Under the pieces are notes generated by a model. The model had not been told where the DNA came from. It saw only the letters and a program-made list of their open reading frames with translations, and made no database searches. Positions 46,425 to 56,161 of a stretch of 64,000 nucleotides of DNA are shown piece after piece (position 1 is the first letter of the stretch; every line of letters starts with the position of its first letter). The translations under genes and the position numbers were made by a program. The stretch is from positions 1 through 64,000 of the forward strand of contig QEVG01000001.1 in the NCBI GenBank assembly GCA_003576905.1. Reading direction: 5' to 3'. The stretch comes from Planctomycetota bacterium. Lineage in GTDB: Bacteria > Planctomycetota > Phycisphaerae > UBA1845 > UTPLA1.

Positions 46425-47684
46425 CTATTCGCAAAAGAAGAGCACGGGTTCGCCTCCGCTGCAAGGGTCGCCGGCTACGGGTCCAATGGTGTCGACGACG
46501 AAGGGCTCAGCATCGGGCGTGCGATAGAGCCGAAGTGTGGCGATTGCGTCGCACGCGGGAGGTGCATCAACCTCGAAAGAAAAGTTGTAAACGGTCCCCC
46601 AGTTTAGCGGGATAAGCTCGGTCGGCGAGCCCGGCACCCTGGAGAACCAGCGAATCTGATCGTCGGCGACTACCGACCACCAGTTCAAGGGGCCTCTCGT
46701 TCGACCATCGGGGTACTTGAAGACCTTGCAGAATCGCTTGGTGACCGTGACTCCGGTAGGCAACTGCACGGCGAACTCGCTGCAAGCCTGATGGGAGTTC
46801 AGGTTCTGCACGGAATATTCGTATTTCCAGCGGCAATCGCCTCGATAGATTGCCCGCGCGGCGACCCAGAAATAGCCGCGATAGCCCGGCGCGCCGTCGT
46901 GGAGAACGACAACTTGGGTCAGCTTGACCTCGGGCTGAACGGCCTTCCACGCGAAAACCGCGGGCTGTTCACGAATCGTGGGCCCTGTCGGCGTAAGGCG
47001 AAATCCGGAGGGTATTTCGGACGTGACGAGTACTTCGCGATAGGACGCGTTATTCGCGGAGTTTCCGAACTGTGCGTCGTCGGCGGAGACATACTGAGAT
47101 TCAACAAAGTATCGCGCCCCGGGATTCAGCATGGGGTTGATGTCCGTTTCGCGAACCTGAAGCCGCCGGCCGACGACCGGTTGCGCGGGCGGTGCGGTGA
47201 ACGGGAACGGGAAAAAGCCGCTGGAGGGATTGACCTGATCGCGCGGACCCAGGAACGATTGAATCCCATTGAGCTGCGCGCTGTACGTATCGGCGCAGCC
47301 GGGGCCAAGGGTGTCGCCGTCGGTCGGCGTGCACGTTCCGCAGCCGGGGAGTTCGTCGTTCTCTGTGGCGAAGCCGTGCTTGAGCCAACTCAAGCCGATC
47401 TGGCGAAACTCGCCATCCTTGATGCGGAAGAGGCCGGTGGAAATCACAGGATGCTGATTGGTCTGGCTGTACCAGGCCGCATCTGTGTCTCCGATGTTGC
47501 ACGAAGTCGTGCGCACCGCATATGCGGCGACGCCGTTTACCGTTCCGTAGCGCAGGATGTCATTATTCCCCGCGACTTCGCCTACAATGATGTCGGGGCC
47601 TACGGCGCGGGCGGGGCTGGCAAACCCAATCGCAATCGACAGAATCAGCAGGCGAGGCATGCGGCGTGATTGTGTGGCTTCCAC
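46425..47684 (-). CDS. exported protein of unknown function
   Basis: 419 residues beginning with a signal peptide (MPRLLILSIAIGFASPARA within the first 28). The mature part opens GPDIIVGEVAGNNDILRYGTVNGVAAYAVRTTSCNIGD and contains TNQHPVISTGLFRIKDGEFRQIGLSWLKHGFATEN and CGTCTPTDGDTLGPGCADTYSA. This block recurs in planctomycete exported proteins where it precedes repeat or dockerin regions, but I cannot name the family. There are three Cys pairs, so disulfides are likely. The start is a GTG with AAGGAG eight bases before it. Function unknown; surface or extracellular protein. Confidence 0.75.
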   Translation of the reverse strand: MEATQSRRMPRLLILSIAIGFASPARAVGPDIIVGEVAGNNDILRYGTVNGVAAYAVRTTSCNIGDTDAAWYSQTNQHPVISTGLFRIKDGEFRQIGLSWLKHGFATENDELPGCGTCTPTDGDTLGPGCADTYSAQLNGIQSFLGPRDQVNPSSGFFPFPFTAPPAQPVVGRRLQVRETDINPMLNPGARYFVESQYVSADDAQFGNSANNASYREVLVTSEIPSGFRLTPTGPTIREQPAVFAWKAVQPEVKLTQVVVLHDGAPGYRGYFWVAARAIYRGDCRWKYEYSVQNLNSHQACSEFAVQLPTGVTVTKRFCKVFKYPDGRTRGPLNWWSVVADDQIRWFSRVPGSPTELIPLNWGTVYNFSFEVDAPPACDAIATLRLYRTPDAEPFVVDTIGPVAGDPCSGGEPVLFFCE

Positions 47685-47833
47685 CCCTCAAGCTCCTTTT
47701 TTCGTCAGACGATTGATCCCATAAGAAGAGCGAAACGTCGCGCGGCTCGCAAGACAAGTATAAGCCCCGGGCGGCGGTTGTTTCCACATTTCAGGCTGAT
47801 TTGACAGGCGTTGGCACTCGCTTCTGCGGACCT

Positions 47834-49309
47834 TTACTCAATTGGTGGGTGCATCTGCGGCTCATCGGCGGGAGGCAGCGGGTCGGGCAGGGCCTCAGCG
47901 CGGGGCTGGGACGCGGGCCTGGGGAGCGAGGAACGCTTGCGCGGAGCGCGACGCCCCGCCTTCACGTCCTCGTCGAATTGGCGGCGACTCCGTAGTATGT
48001 GGTGATAATGCTGGGCGAAGCGATGGGCCTCGTCGCGGACTTGTTGCAGCAGACGAAGGCCGGGGTCGTTTCTGGGGAGGCGAATCGGACTCTTCCTTGC
48101 CTGCGTGAAGATTTCCTCTTCGCGCTTGGCGAGTGAAATGACCATGGGCGGCTTGACGAACATCTCAGCGCAGGCGGCGAGCGCGGCGTGCAACTGGCCA
48201 AGTCCTCCGTCGATCAGAATGACGTCGGGATAGAGCTCCTCCCCTTCGGCGGCATGGCGATACCGGCGTGAGACCACTTCCCGAATCATCGCGTAGTCGT
48301 CCTGTCCCTCGACCGACTTGATTCGAAACCGCTTGTACCCGTTCTTGAAGGGCAGGCCGTCGATGAAGCAGACGAGCGAACCGACGGACTCTTCGCCCTG
48401 CAGGTTGGCGATGTCGATCCCTTCGATGATGCGCGGCGGGTGCTCCAGTTCCAGCACCCTGCCGAGGCGTTCGAGCCCCTTTCGCGGATCGATGTAGAAC
48501 GCCTCGGGCTGGACATCTTCTTCGGGGTCGCCCGAGAGCTTCAGCGCCCTGATCGCCTTGATGCGGTCGCGAATCCGCGCGGCCTCTTCGAAATCAAGCT
48601 GATCGGCGGCGACTCTCATTTCCTTTTCCATTTCGCGGATCGCGACACTGCGTTTCGATGCCAGAAATTTTCGGAGGCGCTCTATGTCCTTGCGATACTC
48701 CTCGCGGGAGATTCGGTCGGCGCAGGGAGCTGTGCATTGGTTTATCGAATAGAGCAGGCACGGCCGGAAGAACCGCCGCTTGTCGTCGGATTCGAGGATT
48801 TCAAGTTCGCAAGTGCGGAACTTGAAAACCTTCTGCATGGCGTTTACGGCGTCTCGCAGCGCGCCGGCCGATGTAAACGGACCGTACAGCTTGCTGCCTC
48901 TGGCGCGAGGCGTCCGCGTGACAAATACGCCGGGAAAGTCGTCGCTCGTTGTGATTTCAAGATATGGAAAGGTCTTGCCATCCTTGAGCATGGCGTTGTG
49001 CGGCGGCTGAATGTCCTTGATCAGCCGGGCTTCGGTGAGCAGCGCGTCAACTTCGGTCTCGCACTCGAGAAAGTCGATATCATCAACCTTTGCAATCATC
49101 CGGGCGATGTCCGGACCCCGCGTCGCAAGGAGGTCGGCCGATTCCTGAAAATAGGACGAAACCCGGGCGCGCAAATCCTTGGCCTTGCCGACGTAGAGCA
49201 CGAGGCCCCTGGCATCTTTCATCAGATACACGCCGGGCGTCTTGGGAAAGGCGGAGATTTTCTCTCGCAGACGCTCGATGTGGGACGGGTCGTTTGCAGA
49301 GGCTTCCAT
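47834..49309 (-). CDS. uvrC: UvrC, excinuclease subunit, without the C-terminal HhH domain
   Basis: Makes the 3' and 5' incisions in UvrABC nucleotide-excision repair. 491 residues: N-terminal GIY-YIG nuclease domain (TPGVYLMKDARGLVLYVGKAKDLRARV), a middle Cys-rich segment (CLLYSINQCTAPCADRIS), a UVR motif that binds UvrB (DQLDFEEAARIRDRIKAI), and the RNase H-like 5'-incision domain (IDIANLQGEESVGSLVCFIDG, ILIDGGLGQLHAA). E. coli UvrC has about 610 residues; here the tandem helix-hairpin-helix DNA-binding domain is missing, and a basic, Pro-rich tail of about 45 residues ends the protein. The ATG is supported by EASANDPSHIERLREKISAFP at the N-terminus. Not part of an obvious operon. Confidence 0.93.
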   Translation of the reverse strand: MEASANDPSHIERLREKISAFPKTPGVYLMKDARGLVLYVGKAKDLRARVSSYFQESADLLATRGPDIARMIAKVDDIDFLECETEVDALLTEARLIKDIQPPHNAMLKDGKTFPYLEITTSDDFPGVFVTRTPRARGSKLYGPFTSAGALRDAVNAMQKVFKFRTCELEILESDDKRRFFRPCLLYSINQCTAPCADRISREEYRKDIERLRKFLASKRSVAIREMEKEMRVAADQLDFEEAARIRDRIKAIRALKLSGDPEEDVQPEAFYIDPRKGLERLGRVLELEHPPRIIEGIDIANLQGEESVGSLVCFIDGLPFKNGYKRFRIKSVEGQDDYAMIREVVSRRYRHAAEGEELYPDVILIDGGLGQLHAALAACAEMFVKPPMVISLAKREEEIFTQARKSPIRLPRNDPGLRLLQQVRDEAHRFAQHYHHILRSRRQFDEDVKAGRRAPRKRSSLPRPASQPRAEALPDPLPPADEPQMHPPIE

Positions 49310-49391
49310 GTCCTTATTGTATCGGTGATCGGCGTAGCGGCCGCCCGCTGACTATGCTGCGGGCCAGTGTAGGGGCGGCGACTCTGGCGTG

Positions 49392-51902
49392 TCAGCATCC
49401 GCCGTTAATCAGGCAGTCAACGAAATCGGGCACATCCTGGAGGTCGATCTGCTGGTCGGGGACGGCCTCGACATCGCCGGCACACTTCTCAACGGCAAGC
49501 CCCCCGCCGGAGATCAGGATATCGACGAAACGGGCGATATCGAGGGAATCAACGCCCGAATCGCCGTTCATGTCGCCCTTCAGGCAGCTTACGGTGACCT
49601 GGAATCCGTTAGCGAGCGTCGCCGACTGGGCATCGGGATTGATGACGACGACGTCCCAAAGGCCGACTTCGACCCCGGAGAGGTTGAACGCACATGTGAT
49701 CTGCGACGGGCTGATCACGGACACGCCGGTCGCGGGGACATCGGGGAAGCCGGTTCGCGCGAGCTTAACGGCCGTCGCGCCGCTGAGCTGGAAATTGGAA
49801 CCCGCGAGGTTCGTAATATTTACGATCGAGTCGGCATCGGCCGCATTCGGCGCGATCGACGCGATCGCCGGTGCTGGAGCCGTGACACTGACGTCGCCGG
49901 TTACCAGCAGGGCAAAGCCCTGGGGCGTGGTCGTGTTGACGGTCGGAGCGTTGACATTGATCGTGTAAGCGCCCGTCGCGGGAACGTTGCGCAGCACCTG
50001 CTCAACATTGTTCGTCGTGTCAAAAGCGCCGCCTGTCGTGGACTGCCCTCCGGAGAAGTCGTTCCCCTTGTAGGTAATGCCACCGGGCGCGACGACTTCG
50101 AGATTCATGTTGTTGATGTACGCCGGATTGGCATTGAGCGCCGCCTCTTTCTCAGTCCAGACAAGCGTGACCTTGAGCGGCGAACCGGCACTGTTGACGT
50201 TGACCTGGTAGGAGCGGCTCTGTCCAGTGGTCAGGCCGTCGGCGTTTCGAATATCATCGAGCACGACCAGTTTTCGGGAATCGCCGGCAAAGTAGAGCGT
50301 GTTTTCCAAGAGGACGCGGCCCCATCCCTCGTTACTGCTCGGATAGCCGGTGATACCGGTCACATCCGCTCCGGAGTTGATAAGGGTCGCCCGGACGAGG
50401 GCCGCGGACGGCGTGAAGGCATCGGCGGGATCGGCTGCCCCGCTGGGATAGTACCCGTCAGTGTAGTACTGGCGCGCCAGAAGGGCCGCGCCCGCGACCG
50501 CCGGGGCGGCCATGGAGGTTCCGGTGAACCCCGAGCCCGTGAATCCGCAGGTCGTGGAAGACTGTGCCGAGACCGTGGAGCAGCCCGGGGCCATCAACTC
50601 GGGTTTTCGTCGGCCGTCGTTGGTGGTGGCGTAGCCGCCGGAACAATGACTGGTTGCGGGCGAATCGGTGCAAGCCGCGACGGCGAGACAATTCTTGGCA
50701 TTTTCCGGGTTGCGGATGGTCGAGTTGATGTTTGTGACCGCAAAAATAACCAGGCTTTCTTCGTAGGTATGGCTGAAGCGGTCGATGTCCCGCGCCCATG
50801 AGTTGTAGCTGGTGGTGCTGTCGTTCCCCCAGCTGTTCGTGTGCACCCTTGCGCCGGCATTGTGCGCCTGCTGGAGCTTGGTGAAGAGGTTTGTCGAGGA
50901 AATCTCCGTGTCCACGTTTGTGAAGACGAGCTTGGCCAGGTACGCCAGACCGCGATTGGTGGTGCCGCCGCTGACAGGTTGTTCGTTACCGAGGCACGTC
51001 CCCGCCACGTGTGTGCCGTGGGAATCGGAACCCGTCGTCCCGAAGTACGCGAGGATTTTCCGGTGTGACGGGCCGATCGGGTTTCCGGCCGGATCGCTGA
51101 AGGAACAGTGGGAAGTCTTGACCGCCCCGTCGCAGACGTGTCCGACCTGATTCTCACCGCGAATGCCCCGATCCCACACGGTTGTGGAGTTCGTTACGTT
51201 GGTCTGGAGAATCCACTTGTTGCTGCTGTTCCGTTTCGTCAGCTCCGGCGCCTCTTCGACCCATTGCACCTCGTCGATCTCCGCGAGCTTTGAGTGATCT
51301 GTCAGCGGCATGCTCAACTCGATCATGGGCTGGGCGGAGGCGGTATCGGTGTTCAGCACGCTGACGTCGGGCAGGGATGCAATTCTTTCCAATGCCGCGT
51401 TCAGGTCGGAACCCTCGAACAATGCGACCACAAGCTGAACGCGACCGAGCGCGGCCTGGGCCTGTCGCGCGGGCGTTTCGAATTGCGGCCGTCCGATCGC
51501 CGGATCCAGCTTCCATGACTTGTCAAAAGGGGCGACCCAGCGCACGAATGCGAGACCACCGAGTTTCCCGCGGATATCAAAGCCGGCAGGCAGGCGTACG
51601 AGGTAGGCATTCATCGGGAGGTATTCGCCGAGAATGACACCTTCGCGCGCAAGGGCGGCAGCGCGATCGGGATTCAGGGGACCGTCCAGCTGAACAACGA
51701 AATGACCGGCGGCAATCGGCCGCCCCCGACCCGTGTGAAGTGATGCTTCGACCGGCAATGAAACACGCCCACTGCGTAGATGCAGCGAAGCGGCATCGAA
51801 CGTCGGCGCTGCATCCGCCATCTGTGGAGCGGCTCCCGCGGACGAGAAACATATCAGGAGAATCAGGGCAGAAAAGTAGTCAAACAGGGCCGACGGACGC
51901 AT
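49392..51902 (-). CDS. secreted subtilisin-like serine protease with dockerin-like tail
   Basis: 836 residues. Signal peptide (LFDYFSALILLICFSSAGAAP), a propeptide-like domain of about 200 residues (HFVVQLDGPLNPDRAAALAREG), then the S8 domain with Asp in VGHVCDGAVKTSHCSF, His in GSDSHGTHVAGTCLG and Ser in GFTGTSMAAPAVAGA; a C-terminal beta domain (GQSRSYQVNVNSAGSPLKVTLVWTEKEA), an IPT-like module and a dockerin-like tail (GDMNGDSGVDSLDIARFVDIL, CAGDVEAVPDQQIDLQDVPDF). Acts on proteins outside the cell or at the surface. The neighbour at 52236-54266 is a paralogue in the same orientation that lacks the last two modules. Confidence 0.92.
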   Translation of the reverse strand: MRPSALFDYFSALILLICFSSAGAAPQMADAAPTFDAASLHLRSGRVSLPVEASLHTGRGRPIAAGHFVVQLDGPLNPDRAAALAREGVILGEYLPMNAYLVRLPAGFDIRGKLGGLAFVRWVAPFDKSWKLDPAIGRPQFETPARQAQAALGRVQLVVALFEGSDLNAALERIASLPDVSVLNTDTASAQPMIELSMPLTDHSKLAEIDEVQWVEEAPELTKRNSSNKWILQTNVTNSTTVWDRGIRGENQVGHVCDGAVKTSHCSFSDPAGNPIGPSHRKILAYFGTTGSDSHGTHVAGTCLGNEQPVSGGTTNRGLAYLAKLVFTNVDTEISSTNLFTKLQQAHNAGARVHTNSWGNDSTTSYNSWARDIDRFSHTYEESLVIFAVTNINSTIRNPENAKNCLAVAACTDSPATSHCSGGYATTNDGRRKPELMAPGCSTVSAQSSTTCGFTGSGFTGTSMAAPAVAGAALLARQYYTDGYYPSGAADPADAFTPSAALVRATLINSGADVTGITGYPSSNEGWGRVLLENTLYFAGDSRKLVVLDDIRNADGLTTGQSRSYQVNVNSAGSPLKVTLVWTEKEAALNANPAYINNMNLEVVAPGGITYKGNDFSGGQSTTGGAFDTTNNVEQVLRNVPATGAYTINVNAPTVNTTTPQGFALLVTGDVSVTAPAPAIASIAPNAADADSIVNITNLAGSNFQLSGATAVKLARTGFPDVPATGVSVISPSQITCAFNLSGVEVGLWDVVVINPDAQSATLANGFQVTVSCLKGDMNGDSGVDSLDIARFVDILISGGGLAVEKCAGDVEAVPDQQIDLQDVPDFVDCLINGGC

Positions 51903-52235
51903 GACGGACTCCCCGATAAACTGCCGCGGACAGCCCCCGGCCCAGGAGCCACCGTGAAATCAATTGTGATGTGTCCCCCGAGGTTTGGCTCGGCGGATCC
52001 CTTCGTCGCCGTCGCAAACCCCCGATTGATTATCAACCACTGCTTCCAGATTGAGTTCCACTCAACAAAATGACTTACCTGATCTTAACCCAAATGTGGG
52101 GCAGAGATCCCGAAATCCGCTACCTCGATCGGCACGCACTCAACTCGGAAATTCTCGGACGCGGGACGCCCTGCCGCTTTCGGGTCGACGGGCAACCCGG
52201 CGGTTCTGCGTCGGGACACCTGATTTCGGAATCCG
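51903..52235. other. 333-base gap between the paralogous proteases
   Basis: Leader of the protease at 49392-51902. I see no gene and no clear promoter pair. Downstream of the shorter protease I find no remnant of an IPT or dockerin module, so its C-terminus was lost cleanly or never present. Confidence 0.5.
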
Positions 52236-54266
52236 TCACCGCGCGTCGATCTCGCGGGCGCGGGGCAGAGTGGAACTCTGCACCGAACCGGTGGCGATTA
52301 ATGCAAAACCCTGAGGCGTCGTCGTGTTGACGGCCGCGGCGCGGACACTCACGGTGTACCGCCCGATCGGCGGGTTGTTGATGAGAATCTGCTCGACGTT
52401 ATTGACGTTGTCGGGCGTGCCGCCGGTCGCCGAAGCTCCACCCGAAAAGACGTTTCCAAGATAGGTCGCGCCGCCGGGTGCGACGAGTTCCAGATTGAGG
52501 TTGTTGATATAGGCCGGGTTGGCGTTGAGGGTGGCCTCCTTTTCCGTCCAGACGAGGGTCACTTCGAGGGGCTGGGACGAGTTGCTGACGGTGAAGTTGT
52601 GCGTAGCCACCTGGCCGGTGGTCATGCCGGCGGCATTGCGCCGGTCGGCGAGAACGATCAGTCGTCGAACGTCGCCGATGAAATACAGGGCGTTTTCAAG
52701 GAGCACGCGACCCCAACCCTCGCGCGTACTCGGGAAACCAGCGATGCCCGTGACATCTACGGCAGAGTTGATAAGGGTCGCCTTGATGAGCGCGCCGGAG
52801 GGAATAAAGCCATCCGCCGGTACGGCCGCGCCGCTGGGATAATACCCCTCGCGGTAATATTGTCGAACAAGGAGCCCCGCTCCCGCGACGGCCGGACAGG
52901 CCATCGAAGTGCCCGTAAGCCCGAAGAAACCACAGGACGTGCTGCTCTGCGACGATACGGTCGAACACCCGGGGGCCATGATCTCCGGCTTTCGCCGACC
53001 GTCGTTGGTGTTCGCAGTGCCGCCGGAACAGTGCGATGAGGCCGCGTTGTCGGTGCACGCCGCCACCGCGAGGCAGTTCTTCGCGTTTTCAGGTGTCTTA
53101 ACGGTGGAGTTCAGATTCGTAACGGCGAAGAGAACGAGGTCGTCTTCGTTGTTGAAGCTGAACAGGTCGATATCGCGGGCCCAGGCGTTGTAGGCGGTTG
53201 TGCCGTCGTTGCCCCAGCTGTTGCTGTGTACGCGGGCACCGGCGTTGTGATCTTGCGTAAGGACGGAATTGAGGTTGGATGAAGTCACCGAACCCAAGTT
53301 CGTAAATGCCAGGCGGGCTTTGTAGGCCATCCCGCGGAAGCCGAGCCCGTTGGAGGGGCGCTCATCTCCCAGAAAAGTGCCCGCGGTATGAGTGCCGTGT
53401 GAGTCGGCGGCAGTGCTGCCGAAATAGGCCAGGACCTTTCCGGATTCGTTGAAGGAGCAGTGCGTGGTGCGGACGCCGCCGTCGATCAAACCGCCGACTT
53501 CACCGCTGCCGTTAATTCCCTGCGCCCAGACGGACTGGGAATTGGGGACGAAGCTCTGGAGAATCCAGCGGTTCGTGTCGTTGCGAAACGTGGCCTCGCC
53601 GGCTTCCTCGACCCATTGAACGGCGTCAAGGTCGGCAAGCTGACCCTCAGTTCCCTGTGGGATTGTTATTTCAAGCAGACCGGTCTGACCGCTCATAGCC
53701 TTGTCGATGACCGTGACGCCCGGCAGGGTGGCGATGGCATTCTCGACGGCATCGAGGTCTTCGCCCTCGAACAACGCTACGAGAAGCTTGAGTGTTCCCT
53801 GGTTCATAAGCTGGACGCGCTCCGCCGTTTCATACACATGCGTCCCGATCTCAGGATCGAGCTTCCAGGCTTTTTGAAACGGCCCGACCCAGCGAACAAA
53901 CTCCAACTGCCCGAGAGCAGCGGACGGATTGAAACCGGCCGGGAGACGGACGATGTACGCGTGCGCGGGCAGGTACTGACCCAGCGTGATGCCCGCGTTG
54001 GCGAGCGAGCCCAGTCGTTCGGAAGTTAACGGTCCGTCCAGTTGAAGGACGTAGTGTCCGGCGGCGGGAATGGCGCGTGCGGCCAGCTTATGAAGCGAAC
54101 GGTTCGGATCCAGCGGGATTTCGCCGGACTTCATGTACAGCGAGGTCGCTGCAAGTGCCGTAGCCTCGCCGGCGACGGGGCCGGGTGCGTCATCGGCAGC
54201 GAGAAGCGGGCATATAACCAGGGATAACGATAACCAAGCGACGACTGACAGATGCTGGGACTTCAC
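52236..54266 (-). CDS. secreted subtilisin-like serine protease, paralogue without dockerin-like tail
   Basis: 676 residues from a GTG with AAGGAG eight to nine bases before it. Signal peptide (VVAWLSLSLVICPLLAADDA), propeptide (HYVLQLDGPLTSERLGSLANAG), S8 domain with Asp in VGGLIDGGVRTTHCSF, His in ADSHGTHTAGTFLG and Ser in GLTGTSMACPAVAGA, and the same beta domain (LEVTLVWTEKEATLNANPAYINN, matching the neighbour almost residue for residue). It stops after SVQSSTLPRAREIDAR, where the neighbour continues into an IPT-like and a dockerin-like module. A tandem duplicate, presumably released or retained differently. Longer open frame upstream has no signal and is not used. Confidence 0.88.
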   Translation of the reverse strand: MKSQHLSVVAWLSLSLVICPLLAADDAPGPVAGEATALAATSLYMKSGEIPLDPNRSLHKLAARAIPAAGHYVLQLDGPLTSERLGSLANAGITLGQYLPAHAYIVRLPAGFNPSAALGQLEFVRWVGPFQKAWKLDPEIGTHVYETAERVQLMNQGTLKLLVALFEGEDLDAVENAIATLPGVTVIDKAMSGQTGLLEITIPQGTEGQLADLDAVQWVEEAGEATFRNDTNRWILQSFVPNSQSVWAQGINGSGEVGGLIDGGVRTTHCSFNESGKVLAYFGSTAADSHGTHTAGTFLGDERPSNGLGFRGMAYKARLAFTNLGSVTSSNLNSVLTQDHNAGARVHSNSWGNDGTTAYNAWARDIDLFSFNNEDDLVLFAVTNLNSTVKTPENAKNCLAVAACTDNAASSHCSGGTANTNDGRRKPEIMAPGCSTVSSQSSTSCGFFGLTGTSMACPAVAGAGLLVRQYYREGYYPSGAAVPADGFIPSGALIKATLINSAVDVTGIAGFPSTREGWGRVLLENALYFIGDVRRLIVLADRRNAAGMTTGQVATHNFTVSNSSQPLEVTLVWTEKEATLNANPAYINNLNLELVAPGGATYLGNVFSGGASATGGTPDNVNNVEQILINNPPIGRYTVSVRAAAVNTTTPQGFALIATGSVQSSTLPRAREIDAR

Positions 54267-54718
54267 ACCTGGACTCCTTGTACCGGCGGCAATACTGGGG
54301 ATTGCCTGAAAGATGATTGGTTGTTGCCCCGGAAGGCTCCGCCTTGCCTCGGGCATTACCCTTGAAGAATGGATCGATAGCCCCGCGCTTTTGACATGTA
54401 AAGGTGGCGGCGACAGGTTCGGTGTGCCGACGGGAGTCTTTTGCGCAGTGCAGACGATGGCTCGATACCCACCCTCCCCTAAAAGCTCGCAGTGCCATGA
54501 TATCAGACGCCGTATGAATGACAAAGGCTGGGGAGGCGAGATTTTTCAAGAGAGCTGAGGCATGTGTCAGGGGCGGAGAGAGGGGTGGTCTGATGCGAGA
54601 CCATTGAGGAACGCTTCGAAAGGGCGCAGGCGGCGGGCACGAGGTTCAATCGAAAAAGGGAGCGCGTCAGGATTCCGACGCCCCCCTTTCCATGTCGCCG
54701 GCCGATCAATCCAAGGAG
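54267..54718. other. 452-base gap upstream of the second protease
   Basis: No gene recognised; short open frames are low-quality. Leader of the minus-strand protease is expected here. No clear terminator or promoter. Confidence 0.5.
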
Positions 54719-55777
54719 TCAGAAGGTCGGCGTGGCCGGGAAATCCGCGGGGAAATCCGTCTCACCACCGGCGGGCGGATCGAGGAAGCTCATGTCCTGG
54801 GTATCAAACCCGGCGCAGGCTGCGCCTTCGGCGTCGATCGTGCAGGACGGAAGATCGACGCATACATTGTCAAAGTTCACCTGAACAGAGCCTCCGGAAG
54901 ACTGGCCTGACAAGAGCACTGCTCCCCCGCCGCGCTGAAAATGAGCCGCGAACTTGTAATTCTCAAAGCCCAGCGGATGTTCGGTAAAAACCGTCGACGA
55001 TCGGACTGTCTTTTCGACGTTTCCTTCCTCGTCGCCGCGGACGTCCACACGATGTCGCCCGAACGACATCCGTACGTCCCCCCGCACGCGGCCGGATGCA
55101 TAGGACTCATTCCACTTGTGCCCGGGATTGGTGCGGTCGTACATGACGCGTAGCTGGAGGTCGGGCGAAGAGAACTTGTCTGCCGCGAGGGGCCTGAAAA
55201 CGATTTCTCCCGCACCGAGGTTCATCGAAGTTGGTCGTGTGGTGACAAGAGCGCACATAAAGGGCTGAAAACCGGATCCGTCGCCCTTGTCGACCCATAT
55301 GCGGAGTGCGACGGGTTCGACATTGGCCATTCCGGAACCGTCAACAACGCCGTCGCCATCGAAGTCGAATGCGGCGAAGTCCGCCTTGTAGCTGACCGGC
55401 TCGCCGTTGGCCATGAATAGCCCTGAGACCTGCGTCTGCGCCGGATCGTCAATGTCGAGCCTGATACGCGCCCCCAGCGCCAGCGCGCGATCCGCTATGC
55501 GGTGAAACGAATGAATGACGACGGCCCCGGCTCGCAAGGTCCGATCGACGGCGGGGTCACCCGTGCAGCGCGCGGCTTCCGCGTCCTTCGATCTCGCGGC
55601 ATTCGTGTCCTCGTCCCCGACTTCGGAGACGTCGAGGGAGATTGCATCGGGGATGACATCGCGGGATGCGATCGAATTTCCGAGATTCCCAAGCGGAATC
55701 TGGGTATTGCAGGCAGCCAGGCAAATCGGCACGAAAAGAGTCGCAATCGTCGATGTGCGGAATCCGTGCGTTGTCAT
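54719..55777 (-). CDS. predicted lipoprotein of unknown function
   Basis: 352 residues with a lipoprotein signal (TIATLFVPICLAAC; lipobox LAAC, Cys near residue 23). The mature part has DPAVDRTLRAGAVVIHSFHRIADRAL, an Asp-rich FDFDGDGVVDGSGMANV segment (calcium-loop-like), KWNESYASGRVRGDVRMSF and a VNFDNVCVDLPSCTIDAEG C-terminus with Cys pairs. It is predicted as a beta-rich exported protein. Not recognised. GGAGAA precedes the ATG by seven bases. Context is a run of genes for exported proteins. Confidence 0.7.
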   Translation of the reverse strand: MTTHGFRTSTIATLFVPICLAACNTQIPLGNLGNSIASRDVIPDAISLDVSEVGDEDTNAARSKDAEAARCTGDPAVDRTLRAGAVVIHSFHRIADRALALGARIRLDIDDPAQTQVSGLFMANGEPVSYKADFAAFDFDGDGVVDGSGMANVEPVALRIWVDKGDGSGFQPFMCALVTTRPTSMNLGAGEIVFRPLAADKFSSPDLQLRVMYDRTNPGHKWNESYASGRVRGDVRMSFGRHRVDVRGDEEGNVEKTVRSSTVFTEHPLGFENYKFAAHFQRGGGAVLLSGQSSGGSVQVNFDNVCVDLPSCTIDAEGAACAGFDTQDMSFLDPPAGGETDFPADFPATPTF

Positions 55778-56161
55778 TTCTGGTTTCTCCGTAATTGTTG
55801 CCCAAAAGGTCCAAGGCCGGAATGCCGGGCGTTTCGCGCAAGGCCCACGAGAGCAAGAACGCCCGGAGGGCGGACTTATTGCCGCAAGTAATCCGCCGGC
55901 GACCCAAGCCGGCGACAGACGCTTTCAAGGATACATTTCGGCAGCGGCCTGGCGGAGGCAGAACAGTGCAGGATGAGCGATTTGAGGAGGCGGGTGTGAA
56001 CGGATCGGTTCCGTCCCGATAACAAGATCATTTTCGGTGAATAACAGGTATCACCGGAACGGAATGATGCATGCAAAGCAGCCCATTCAGCGCTGTGTAT
56101 CGAAGTACCCCCGGGCGAGAGCGCGGCAGACGCGGCGCGGGACCCACGAGAAGCGTCACTT
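55778..56161. other. 384-base gap between two lipoprotein genes
   Basis: Leader of the gene at 54719-55777. GC-rich short inverted repeats occur around 55,840-55,930 (for example GCCGGCGACCCAAGCCGGCGAC), but they match no RNA family I know. No gene seen. Confidence 0.5.

Noticed and set aside
55860-55980. Possible c-di-GMP or other riboswitch in the gap 55778-56161
   Set aside because: The conserved cores of c-di-GMP-I, cobalamin and other common riboswitches are absent on both strands; only GC-rich palindromic bits remain.
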